From Oxalobacteraceae bacterium (GTDB lineage Bacteria; Pseudomonadota; Gammaproteobacteria; Burkholderiales; Burkholderiaceae_D): a DNA stretch of 39,941 bases. The stretch covers positions 1 to 39,941 of the forward strand of contig JAIXQV010000255.1 of NCBI GenBank assembly GCA_027485535.1, given 5' to 3'. The position numbers and the translations under genes were made by a program. This document shows, piece by piece, positions 8,591 through 16,156 of the stretch. Every line of letters begins with the position of its first letter. Within the stretch, counting starts at the first letter, position 1. Below the pieces are notes generated by a model. The model had not been told where the DNA came from, ran no database searches, and saw only the letters and a list, made by a program, of their open reading frames with translations.

Positions 8591-8710
8591 CAGCAGCTAA
8601 ATTCGCTAGCTGTTTTGTTAACAACTTTGTAAATAACGAGTCCGTGCCCTAAGGGTGCCCGTCGGGAGTTTTCTCTGTTCGGGTTGCTGGCCGGTCTCAA
8701 GACCCAACCC
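8591..8710 (+). promoter_or_regulatory. structured rpsB 5' leader
   Basis: Two hairpins can be drawn in the leader. Upstream, CAGCTA (8594-8599) pairs with TAGCTG (8607-8612), with up to two more pairs outside. Next to the start, GGGTTG (8681-8686) pairs with CAACCC (8705-8710), enclosing a six-base bulge CTGGCC (8687-8692) and an inner stem GGTC (8693-8696) / GACC (8701-8704) capped by TCAA. The second hairpin ends one base before GGAG (8712-8715), the rpsB ribosome site. In enterobacteria S2 represses its own mRNA through a leader element; a similar role here is inference. Confidence 0.45.
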
Positions 8711-8720
8711 TGGAGAAATT

Positions 8721-9464
8721 ATGTCTGTCACTATGCGTGAAATGCTGGAAGCCGGCGTCCATTTCGGTCACCAAACCCGCTTCTGGAACCCCAAGATGGC
8801 CCCGTTTATCTTCGGTCATCGCAACAAGATTCATATCGTCAACCTGGAACAGACCATGGCCATGTTCCAGGAGGCGACCAAGTACATCCGTAAACTCTCC
8901 GCCAACCGCGGCACCATCCTGATGGTGGGCACCAAGCGTCAGGCACGCGACATCATCGCGGCTGAGGCACAGCGCGCGGGCGTTCCGTTTGTCGACCAGC
9001 GCTGGCTCGGCGGCACCTTGACCAACTTCAAAACCATCAAGACCTCGATCAAGCGCCTGAAGGAGATGGAAGCCGCTATCGCCGATGGTTCGGTTGAGAA
9101 AATGTCCAAGAAAGAAGCGCTGATGTTCAATCGCGAGCTGGACAAGCTGCAAAAAGGCATCGGCGGCATCAAAGATATGAACGGCGTTCCAGACGCCATC
9201 TTCGTGATCGATGTGGGCTATCACAAAGGCGCGATCACCGAAGCCACCAAGCTGGGTATTCCAGTGATTGGTGTGGTGGATACCAATCACTCGCCGAATG
9301 GTGTGACCTATGTGATCCCCGGCAATGATGACTCGTCGAAAGCGATCACGCTGTATGCCCGTGGTGTTGCAGACGCGATTCTCGAAGGTCGCGCGACCTC
9401 GGTGGCCGACATCGTCGAAGCCACTAAGGGCGAGGAGTTTGTCGAAGTTAGCGATCAGGCCTGA
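8721..9464 (+). CDS. rpsB: 30S ribosomal protein S2
   Basis: Structural protein of the small ribosomal subunit. The 247-residue sequence opens with SVTMREMLEAGVHFGHQTRFWNP, the S2 signature (quoted as MREMLEAGVHFGHQTRFW), and contains FVDQRWLGGTLTNFKTI and GIPVIGVVDTNHSPNGV, all diagnostic. ATG 8721 is chosen because GGAG (8712-8715) lies five bases upstream; a longer in-frame version would run into the leader hairpin. tsf follows after 177 bases holding a terminator-like hairpin, the classic rpsB-tsf pair. Confidence 0.98.
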   Translation: MSVTMREMLEAGVHFGHQTRFWNPKMAPFIFGHRNKIHIVNLEQTMAMFQEATKYIRKLSANRGTILMVGTKRQARDIIAAEAQRAGVPFVDQRWLGGTLTNFKTIKTSIKRLKEMEAAIADGSVEKMSKKEALMFNRELDKLQKGIGGIKDMNGVPDAIFVIDVGYHKGAITEATKLGIPVIGVVDTNHSPNGVTYVIPGNDDSSKAITLYARGVADAILEGRATSVADIVEATKGEEFVEVSDQA

Positions 9465-9480
9465 TTCGCCGCAGCGCACT

Positions 9481-9497
9481 GCCTCATTCACTGAGGC
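9481..9497 (+). other. small hairpin after the rpsB stop
   Basis: GCCTCA (9481-9486) and TGAGGC (9492-9497) form a six-pair stem with a five-base loop, 16 bases after the rpsB stop. It has no T-run of its own. It may protect the rpsB mRNA 3' end. Confidence 0.35.
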
Positions 9498-9506
9498 AGA
9501 AAATCA

Positions 9507-9535
9507 GGGGCAAACAGCGGTTCGCCCCTTTTTTT
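9507..9535 (+). terminator. intergenic terminator/attenuator between rpsB and tsf
   Basis: GGGGC (9507-9511) pairs with GCCCC (9524-9528) and is followed by seven T residues (9529-9535). It would end or thin out transcription between rpsB and tsf, letting S2 and EF-Ts levels differ. The stem is only five pairs with a twelve-base loop, so termination is likely partial. Confidence 0.6.
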
Positions 9536-9606
9536 CGGGCGATGCAAGGCGCGGGATAGGTGGCTTGAGTGTCAGCCGCTGGTCGTAATGCAAGGATATT
9601 GATACC

Positions 9607-9624
9607 GGTCGCCGTGCGGCGACC
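9607..9624 (+). other. perfect hairpin upstream of tsf ribosome site
   Basis: GGTCGCC (9607-9613), loop GTGC, GGCGACC (9618-9624) form a seven-pair perfect stem six bases before the tsf ribosome site AGGAG (9631-9635). It has no T-run, so it is not a terminator. It may stabilise the processed tsf transcript or affect translation start. Confidence 0.4.
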
Positions 9625-9641
9625 AAGTTGAGGAGAAGTGA

Positions 9642-10523
9642 ATGGCAGCAATTACAGCAGCAATGGTGGGTGAACTGCGCGCGAAGACAGACGCGCCCAT
9701 GATGGAGTGCAAAAAGGCGCTGACAGAAGCGGATGGCGACATGGCGAAAGCCGAGGAAATCCTGCGCGTCAAGCTCGGTAGTAAGGCATCTAAAGCCGCA
9801 TCACGTGTAACCGCCGAGGGCGTGGTCACTGCCCATATCGCCGGTGGTATCGGTGCGCTGGTCGAAGTCAACTGCGAGACTGACTTTGTCTCGAAGAATG
9901 ATGACTTCCTGAACTTCACCAAACACATGGCGCAGTTGGTGGCCGACAAAAATCCAAGTGACGTGGCTGCGCTTTCTGCGCTGCCGATGGATGGCAAAAC
10001 CGTTGAAGAAGTGCGTTCTGCCTTGATCGGCAAGATTGGCGAGAATATGTCGATTCGCCGCTTCCAGCGCTTCGAAACTTCGGCCAAGTTGGCTTCCTAC
10101 CTGCACGGCACGCGCATTGGCGTGATGGTCGAGTACGACGGCGGTGAGGAGCAAGTCGGTAAAGATGTGGCGATGCATATTGCAGCGATGAAGCCTGTAG
10201 CGCTGTCGTCGAATCAAGTGCCAGCAGAGCTGATCGAGAAAGAGCGTTCGGTGGCGACACTGAAGGCACAGGAATCGGGCAAGCCAGCCGACATTGCGGC
10301 AAAAATGGTCGAGGGTTCGGTACAGAAGTACCTGAAAGAGGTATCGCTGTTGGATCAGGCGTTTGTGAAGAACGACAAGCAAACCGTTGAGCAGATGCTG
10401 AAGTCGGCAAACTCTACGGTGAAGGCATTCACCATGTTTATCGTCGGCGAGGGTATCGAGAAGCGACAGGATGACTTCGCCGCCGAAGTGGCGGCGCAGG
10501 TCGCCGCTGCGAAGAAGTCTTAA
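9642..10523 (+). CDS. tsf: translation elongation factor Ts
   Basis: EF-Ts recycles EF-Tu by releasing GDP. The 293-residue protein begins with the conserved N-terminal domain (VGELRAKTDAPMMECKKAL, then EADGDMAKAEEILRVK), followed by VNCETDFVSKNDDF, which contains the TDFV motif that contacts EF-Tu, and MHIAAMKPVALS in the core. ATG 9642 has AGGAG six bases upstream. The gene ends at a strong terminator, so rpsB-tsf forms one unit apart from pyrH. Confidence 0.98.
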   Translation: MAAITAAMVGELRAKTDAPMMECKKALTEADGDMAKAEEILRVKLGSKASKAASRVTAEGVVTAHIAGGIGALVEVNCETDFVSKNDDFLNFTKHMAQLVADKNPSDVAALSALPMDGKTVEEVRSALIGKIGENMSIRRFQRFETSAKLASYLHGTRIGVMVEYDGGEEQVGKDVAMHIAAMKPVALSSNQVPAELIEKERSVATLKAQESGKPADIAAKMVEGSVQKYLKEVSLLDQAFVKNDKQTVEQMLKSANSTVKAFTMFIVGEGIEKRQDDFAAEVAAQVAAAKKS

Positions 10524-10534
10524 GCGTTAAGAAA

Positions 10535-10558
10535 ACGGGCCGCATGGCCCGTTTTTTT
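10535..10558 (+). terminator. Rho-independent terminator of tsf
   Basis: ACGGGCC (10535-10541), loop GCAT, GGCCCGT (10546-10552) followed by T residues through 10558. This is a clean seven-pair GC-rich stem with a T-tract, 11 bases after the tsf stop. Confidence 0.9.
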
Positions 10559-10617
10559 CAGTCAGGCAGCATTTACAATATCGACAAAGTACCTGGGTAA
10601 ATAAGGGAGTAGTGCGC

Positions 10618-11334
10618 ATGACAACACCCATCTACAAGCGGGTCCTGCTGAAGCTGTCGGGCGAGGCGCTGATGGGCGACGACGCCTACGGCATTAATCG
10701 CGCCACCATTGAACGTATGGTGTCGGATGTGTCTGAAGTAGCCAAAATGGGTGTTGAGGTTGCGATCGTGATTGGCGGTGGCAATATCTTCCGCGGCGTA
10801 GCGCCGGGCGCGCAAGGAATGGATCGTGCGACGGCCGACTACATGGGGATGCTCGCGACCGTGATGAATTCGCTGGCGTTGGCTGATGCGATGCGTCAAG
10901 TGGGTATGACGGCGCGCGTGATGTCGGCGATCGCCATCGAGCAGGTCGTTGAGCCCTATGTGCGCCCCAAGGCACTGCAGTACCTGGAGGAGGGTAAGAT
11001 CGTCGTGTTCGCGGCAGGCACTGGAAATCCTTTCTTCACGACCGATACGGCAGCCGCATTGCGCGGCGCAGAAATCGGCGCAGAGGTGGTGCTGAAAGCA
11101 ACCAAGGTGGATGGTATCTACAGCTCCGATCCGAAAAAAGATGCCTCGGCCACCCGCTACACCAGCATCAGTTTCGATGAAGCGATCTCGAAGCGACTGC
11201 AGGTGATGGATGCAACCGCATTTGCTCTGTGCCGCGATCAAAAATTACCGATCCGTGTGTTCTCTATCGTCAAGCCTGGAGCGCTGAAGAGCGTGGTGCT
11301 CGGCGACGACGAGGGTACATTGGTTCACGTCTGA
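10618..11334 (+). CDS. pyrH: UMP kinase
   Basis: Phosphorylates UMP to UDP, the first committed step to pyrimidine nucleotides for RNA, DNA and UDP-sugars. The 238-residue protein shows the amino-acid-kinase fold motifs KLSGEALMGDD near the N terminus, VIGGGNIFRG, the UMP-site segment TGNPFFTTDTAAALRGAEI, and KATKVDGIYSSDPKKD. I prefer ATG 10618 because GGGAG (10605-10609) lies eight bases upstream; GTG 10612 is in frame but only two bases from that site. The tsf terminator precedes it, so pyrH-frr likely has its own promoter, possibly around TACAAT at 10573-10578. Confidence 0.97.
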   Translation: MTTPIYKRVLLKLSGEALMGDDAYGINRATIERMVSDVSEVAKMGVEVAIVIGGGNIFRGVAPGAQGMDRATADYMGMLATVMNSLALADAMRQVGMTARVMSAIAIEQVVEPYVRPKALQYLEEGKIVVFAAGTGNPFFTTDTAAALRGAEIGAEVVLKATKVDGIYSSDPKKDASATRYTSISFDEAISKRLQVMDATAFALCRDQKLPIRVFSIVKPGALKSVVLGDDEGTLVHV

Positions 11335-11364
11335 TTCATCTACACCGCATTACAGGAGAAGGAT

Positions 11365-11925
11365 ATGACACCTGCTGAGGTTAAAAAAAGTACCGAGCAA
11401 AAAATGCAGAAATCAATCGAGACCCTGAAACTGGATCTCGCGAAAGTGCGAACGGGCCGTGCACACGTTGGCATTCTTGACCATGTCATGGTCGACTACT
11501 ACGGCACTCCGACGCAGATCACCCAGGTCGCTAATCTGACCTTGCTGGACGCCCGTACGATCGGTGTGCAGCCGTGGGAAAAGAAAATGATAGCGGCGAT
11601 TGAAAAAGCCATTCGCGATTCTGACCTCGGCCTGAACCCGGCGACGGTTGGCGATTTGATTCGTGTTCCTACGCCCGCATTGACGGAAGAGCGTCGCAAG
11701 GAAATGGTGAAACTCGTTCGCGGCGAAGCTGAAGATGCCAAGATCGCGATCCGCAATATCCGACGCGATGCCAATGAGACCTTGAAAAAGCTGCTGAAGG
11801 ACAAAGCGATCTCCGAAGATGATGAGCGTCGCACGCAAGACGAAGTGCAAAAGCTGACCGATAAATTTGTCGCCGAAGTCGACAAACTCGTGGTCGAAAA
11901 AGAAAAAGACGTGATGACAGTCTGA
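11365..11925 (+). CDS. frr: ribosome recycling factor
   Basis: RRF splits post-termination ribosomes together with EF-G. The 186-residue sequence is full length and typical: LDLAKVRTGRAHVGILD, DYYGTPTQITQVANL, RTIGVQPWEKKMI, IRVPTPALTEERRKEM and a charged helical C-terminal half. ATG 11365 follows AGGAGAAGG. It sits 30 bases after pyrH in the conserved pyrH-frr-uppS order. Confidence 0.98.
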   Translation: MTPAEVKKSTEQKMQKSIETLKLDLAKVRTGRAHVGILDHVMVDYYGTPTQITQVANLTLLDARTIGVQPWEKKMIAAIEKAIRDSDLGLNPATVGDLIRVPTPALTEERRKEMVKLVRGEAEDAKIAIRNIRRDANETLKKLLKDKAISEDDERRTQDEVQKLTDKFVAEVDKLVVEKEKDVMTV

Positions 11926-11979
11926 GTGTGGTTCTCAAGCAGTTGTAGGATTTTTCTTTGACGTTTGTCGAGAGCGAAC

Positions 11980-12738
11980 ATGAGCCATCCGAGTTCTACG
12001 CTGCAGATACCTGATACCGCTTTAGTGCCTAACCATGTTGCGATCATCATGGATGGCAACGGGCGCTGGGCAACCAAACGTTACCTGCCTCGGGTCGCTG
12101 GACACGCCAAAGGCGTGGAAACAGTTCGTAAAGTCGTTAAGGCGTGTATCTCGCGAGGTGTTGGCTATCTCACTTTATTTGCGTTCAGCTCGGAAAACTG
12201 GCGGCGGCCGGCAGACGAAGTCTCCGTGCTGATGCGCTTGTTTGCCACCGCCTTGGAGCGCGAGGTAGACAAGATGCACGCCAACGGCATTCGTTTACGG
12301 GTGGTTGGTGATTTGTCGCGGTTTGATGCTCGCTTGTTGCAGTTGATTGCGCATGCCGAGAAAAAAACGGAATCCAATTCGCGTCTGACGCTGACCATCT
12401 GCGCCAACTACGGTGGGCGATGGGATTTGATGCAGGCGACCAATCGCATGGTGTCCGAGCATCCCGGTCCAAAAGATTACGCAGAGTCTGATCTCGCGCC
12501 TTATCTCGCTATGGCGTACGCTCCCGAGCCCGATCTGTTCATTCGGACCGGTGGCGAGCAGCGTATTTCAAATTTCCTGCTCTGGCAGCTCGCTTACACA
12601 GAGCTGTATTTCACCGATATCTTTTGGCCAGACTTTGACGCTGCTGCATTTGATGAGGCGATTACGTCTTACCAGCAGCGCGAGCGTCGCTTCGGTCGAA
12701 CTAGTGCGCAGGTGGTTGAAGTCAGGAAGGCATCCTAA
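11980..12738 (+). CDS. uppS: undecaprenyl diphosphate synthase
   Basis: Condenses isopentenyl-PP with farnesyl-PP to make the C55 lipid carrier for peptidoglycan and O-antigen. The cis-prenyltransferase motifs are present: IIMDGNGRWA with the catalytic Asp25, GHAKGVETVR, TLFAFSSENWRRP and DLFIRTGGEQRISNFLLWQ. The 252-residue length matches E. coli. I chose ATG 11980; an in-frame TTG at 11965 would add five residues without better support. The TAA overlaps the cdsA ATG (TAATG), so the two are coupled. Confidence 0.97.
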   Translation: MSHPSSTLQIPDTALVPNHVAIIMDGNGRWATKRYLPRVAGHAKGVETVRKVVKACISRGVGYLTLFAFSSENWRRPADEVSVLMRLFATALEREVDKMHANGIRLRVVGDLSRFDARLLQLIAHAEKKTESNSRLTLTICANYGGRWDLMQATNRMVSEHPGPKDYAESDLAPYLAMAYAPEPDLFIRTGGEQRISNFLLWQLAYTELYFTDIFWPDFDAAAFDEAITSYQQRERRFGRTSAQVVEVRKAS

Positions 12739-13559
12739 TGCTTCGTCAACGTGTGATCACTGCGGTCGTGCTGCTCGTGCTTCTTGGCGCAGTGTTGGGT
12801 TCGGGCTCGGCAATCGCCTTCGTGCTTACTTTAGCCGTCTTCTTCGGGGCTGCTTGCTGGGAGACGCTGAAGCTTTCGGGTGTGCGTGTTGCCCTGCCGC
12901 TGGCGCTGATGTCGGCGGTATTGTTGTTGCCCACGATCAGCCGCGCTGGCGCTGAGTGGATACCGCTGGCCTCGGTCTGCATGCTGCTATGGGCGTTGCG
13001 TTTTTTCCCCGCTTTACGGTTTGGCTTGCCAGAGAATACCGGGCTGCGCGGCGCTTTGTTCAACCTGCTTTACCTTGTTGCGTTGCTCGGTTGTTTTGTA
13101 TCGATCGCCGGCCTGTGGCAGCGCTCGGCAGTTTTTCTTTTGTCGGCGATGGCGATGGTGTGGGTCGCTGATATCGGCGCTTACTTCGCCGGTCGCGCAT
13201 TCGGTAAACGCAAGCTAGCGCCCAGTATCTCACCCGGTAAAACGTGGGAAGGGGTGGCAGGTGGCCTGCTCGCCGTGCTGCTGCTGTCTGCGGTGGCAAC
13301 CCAACTGCCTGAAACATTTCAGGCGCAATTGCTAGTGCGCTATGGCTGGTTGAAATGGGCGTTTTGGATCGGTCTGTTTGTTGCCGCCAGCGTGGTCGGC
13401 GATTTGTTCGAGTCAATGCTCAAGCGACGCGTTGAGGTCAAAGATAGCAGCGGCCTGTTGCCAGGCCATGGCGGCGTGCTTGATCGTATTGATGCGCTGG
13501 TGCCCACCATGCCCTTGGCCTATCTGTTAGCAGCGCAGATGCCGCTGTCGGTTTCTTGA
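12738..13559 (+). CDS. cdsA: phosphatidate cytidylyltransferase
   Basis: Inner-membrane enzyme making CDP-diacylglycerol from phosphatidic acid and CTP, the precursor of all bacterial phospholipids. The 273-residue protein is highly hydrophobic, with several membrane segments. It contains SPGKTWEGVAGG and the family signature near the C terminus, DLFESMLKRRVEVKDSS followed by LLPGHGGVLDRIDAL. Start overlaps the uppS stop by one base. dxr follows after 12 bases. Confidence 0.96.
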   Translation: MLRQRVITAVVLLVLLGAVLGSGSAIAFVLTLAVFFGAACWETLKLSGVRVALPLALMSAVLLLPTISRAGAEWIPLASVCMLLWALRFFPALRFGLPENTGLRGALFNLLYLVALLGCFVSIAGLWQRSAVFLLSAMAMVWVADIGAYFAGRAFGKRKLAPSISPGKTWEGVAGGLLAVLLLSAVATQLPETFQAQLLVRYGWLKWAFWIGLFVAASVVGDLFESMLKRRVEVKDSSGLLPGHGGVLDRIDALVPTMPLAYLLAAQMPLSVS

Positions 13560-13571
13560 AATAATTTACGC

Positions 13572-14741
13572 ATGCAATCGCTCACCATCCTCGGCGCAAC
13601 AGGTTCGATCGGCGTTTCTACTTTAGATGTGGTGGCACGCCACCCTGACCGTTATCGTATCTTCGCCTTGACCGGGCAAACACGTATTGATGTACTCGCC
13701 GAGCAATGTGCCCAGTTTCATCCTGAAGTGGCCGTTGTAGTTGAGGCGGATGCTGCGGCACGCTTGCAACAACTTATTCGCGATCGAGGCCTCAAAACCA
13801 CCGTGGTGTACGGCGAGCAGGCACTGTGTGAAGTGGCGAGTGCAGAGGCTTGTGACACGGTAATGGCCGCGATTGTCGGTGCCGCAGGGCTAGGGCCGAG
13901 TTTGGCCGCTGCAAGAGCCGGTAAGAAACTGCTGCTCGCTAACAAAGAGGCGTTGGTGATCTCGGGGCAGTTATTCATGGATGCGGTGGCGGCGAGCGGT
14001 TCTACTCTGTTGCCGATCGACAGTGAGCACAACGCGATATTTCAATGCCTGCCGATTGGTTATCAACGCGTACCAACGCAACATGGTATTCGTAAAATTC
14101 TTCTCACGGCTTCCGGCGGTCCGTTTCTAGATCGAGAGCTGTCCAGTTTTGACAGCATCACGCCCGAGCAGGCAGTTGCACACCCGAACTGGAGTATGGG
14201 CCGCAAAATCTCGGTCGACTCTGCCACCATGATGAACAAAGGTTTGGAAGTGATTGAGGCGCATTGGCTGTTTGGTGCCAGCGCCTCACAGATCGAGGTG
14301 GTGATCCATCCGCAGAGCGTGATCCACTCCATGGTGGCCTACGCCGATGGTTCAGTATTGGCCCAACTCGGTAACCCCGATATGCGCACACCGATTGCGC
14401 ATGCATTGGCTTACCCGGAGCGTATTGACTCAGGGGTTGATGCAATTGATTTGGCGCGCATTGGGCAGCTCGAATTCCGTCAGCCGGATAGGGTACGCTT
14501 CCCCTGTCTTCAGCTCGCGTTTGATGCCTTGCAGGCGGGTGGCAGCGCGCCAGCGGTGCTAAATGCGGCGAACGAGGTTGCAGTGCAGGCGTTTCTAGAT
14601 AAGCAAATCAGTTTCAGCAGAATTTCTACACTCATCGCAGAGACGCTGAGCCGCGTACCAGCGGCATCGGTCGATACGCTCGAGAGTCTGCTTGCGCAAG
14701 ACAGCAAGGCGCGCGACCAAGCGCGTGCACTGCTGCAATGA
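13572..14741 (+). CDS. dxr: 1-deoxy-D-xylulose 5-phosphate reductoisomerase
   Basis: Second enzyme of the MEP isoprenoid pathway, converting DXP to MEP with NADPH; it feeds the isoprenoids used by UppS. The NADPH-binding motif TILGATGSIGVSTLDVV is at the N terminus. LLANKEALVISG, PIDSEHNAIFQCL (metal ligands), MNKGLEVIEAHWLFG and HPQSVIHSMVAY are all present. The 389-residue length is normal. It lies in the usual cdsA-dxr-rseP order. Confidence 0.97.
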   Translation: MQSLTILGATGSIGVSTLDVVARHPDRYRIFALTGQTRIDVLAEQCAQFHPEVAVVVEADAAARLQQLIRDRGLKTTVVYGEQALCEVASAEACDTVMAAIVGAAGLGPSLAAARAGKKLLLANKEALVISGQLFMDAVAASGSTLLPIDSEHNAIFQCLPIGYQRVPTQHGIRKILLTASGGPFLDRELSSFDSITPEQAVAHPNWSMGRKISVDSATMMNKGLEVIEAHWLFGASASQIEVVIHPQSVIHSMVAYADGSVLAQLGNPDMRTPIAHALAYPERIDSGVDAIDLARIGQLEFRQPDRVRFPCLQLAFDALQAGGSAPAVLNAANEVAVQAFLDKQISFSRISTLIAETLSRVPAASVDTLESLLAQDSKARDQARALLQ

Positions 14742-14769
14742 TGTCTTGGTAACCGCCCGGATGAATTAA

Positions 14770-16125
14770 ATGAGTTTCCTGCACACGGTATTGGCTTTCG
14801 CTGTCACGCTTGGCGTGCTGGTGATCTTCCATGAGCTGGGGCATTACGTAGTGGCGCGCTGGTGCGGCGTGAAAGTCTTGCGTTTCTCGGTCGGTATGGG
14901 CCGTGTCATCTGGTCCAAGCGATTCGGCCGCGACCAGACCGAGTGGGCCTTGTCAGTGTTGCCTCTGGGTGGCTACGTCAAGATGCTCGATGTACGCGAT
15001 CATGAAGGTGAGATCGCGGCAGAAGATATGCCACGCGAATTCACCAGCCAGTCCGTTGGCAAGCGCATTGCAATCGTGCTTGCCGGTCCTCTGGCGAATT
15101 TTTTACTGGCCATCGCGATTCTCGCTGTAGTCTACACGTACGGTATGCCCGAGCCAGTGGCGCGTGTTGCAGTTGCTGAGGCAAGTAGTGCGCAGCGTGC
15201 GGGCTTGCAACACGGTGACCTGATCACTGAGGTGAATGGCGAGTCAGTGCGCTCGTGGGCAGAATTTCGTTGGCAGCTGATACAGGTGGTGATGCGCGAA
15301 CAACCCGTGCGCCTGACCGTGCAACGTTCAACTAACGCGCGCGGCAATTGGTTGAACGAAGTGGTTTTACCTGCGCAAGCTCTTCCAGAGCAGGACATTG
15401 ATAGTGAGTTGTTCGACCGCCTAGGACTATCGCTGGCGCGCCCACCGGCTTTACTGGGTGAGATTATGCCGGGTGGGCCAGCTGCAGCAGCCGGCTTACA
15501 GGCAGGCGATCAGATTCAGACTGTCGACGACCAAGCAGTGGTCGACGCCGTTGCATTCATCAGTGCAGTTCAGGCAGCCCCGGGGCGCGCTGTAAGCGTT
15601 CAGGGCCTGCGACGTGGCGAGCGGTTTTCGGCGGTGGTCACGCCGCGCGCTGAGCGCGATGGCGAGCGTACTGTCGGTCGGATTCAGGCGCAGGTCGATA
15701 TGTCCGCTGCGATGGTGGTGGTGCAATCTGGACCTGTCGAGGCGATATCCCGCGCCGTGCGCAAGACGTGGGATACGTCTGCGCTGACGGTACGTATGCT
15801 TGGCAAGATGTTAATCGGCGAGGCCTCGCTAAAAAACATCACCGGACCGATCACCATCGCCGACTATGCTGGGCAGACCGCGCGCATTGGTTGGATTAGT
15901 TTTCTGTCGTTCATCGCGTTCGTCAGCATCAGTCTCGGCGTGATGAACCTGCTCCCTATCCCCGTTTTGGATGGCGGGCATTTGCTGTATTATGCGGTGG
16001 AACTTTTTTCTGGGCGGCCTGTCCCCGAGCGCGTCGCAGAAGTTGTGCAACGCGCAGGATTGGGGGTGCTGATGGCCTTGATGGCTGTTGCTGTGTTCAA
16101 CGATATCAACCGTCTCATCGGATAG
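14770..16125 (+). CDS. rseP: site-2 protease RseP
   Basis: Intramembrane zinc protease that cleaves RseA-type anti-sigma factors in the envelope-stress (sigma E) response and also signal-peptide remnants. HELGH at residues 21-25 in the first membrane helix gives two zinc histidines and the catalytic glutamate. Two PDZ domains follow (around AQRAGLQHGDLITEVNGES and AAAAGLQAGDQIQTVDDQA), then NLLPIPVLDGGH with the third metal ligand. The 451-residue length matches E. coli RseP (450). Position just before bamA is conserved. Confidence 0.97.
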   Translation: MSFLHTVLAFAVTLGVLVIFHELGHYVVARWCGVKVLRFSVGMGRVIWSKRFGRDQTEWALSVLPLGGYVKMLDVRDHEGEIAAEDMPREFTSQSVGKRIAIVLAGPLANFLLAIAILAVVYTYGMPEPVARVAVAEASSAQRAGLQHGDLITEVNGESVRSWAEFRWQLIQVVMREQPVRLTVQRSTNARGNWLNEVVLPAQALPEQDIDSELFDRLGLSLARPPALLGEIMPGGPAAAAGLQAGDQIQTVDDQAVVDAVAFISAVQAAPGRAVSVQGLRRGERFSAVVTPRAERDGERTVGRIQAQVDMSAAMVVVQSGPVEAISRAVRKTWDTSALTVRMLGKMLIGEASLKNITGPITIADYAGQTARIGWISFLSFIAFVSISLGVMNLLPIPVLDGGHLLYYAVELFSGRPVPERVAEVVQRAGLGVLMALMAVAVFNDINRLIG

Positions 16126-16156
16126 ATGTGCGCCCGAACCTAATAACGACTCCTCG

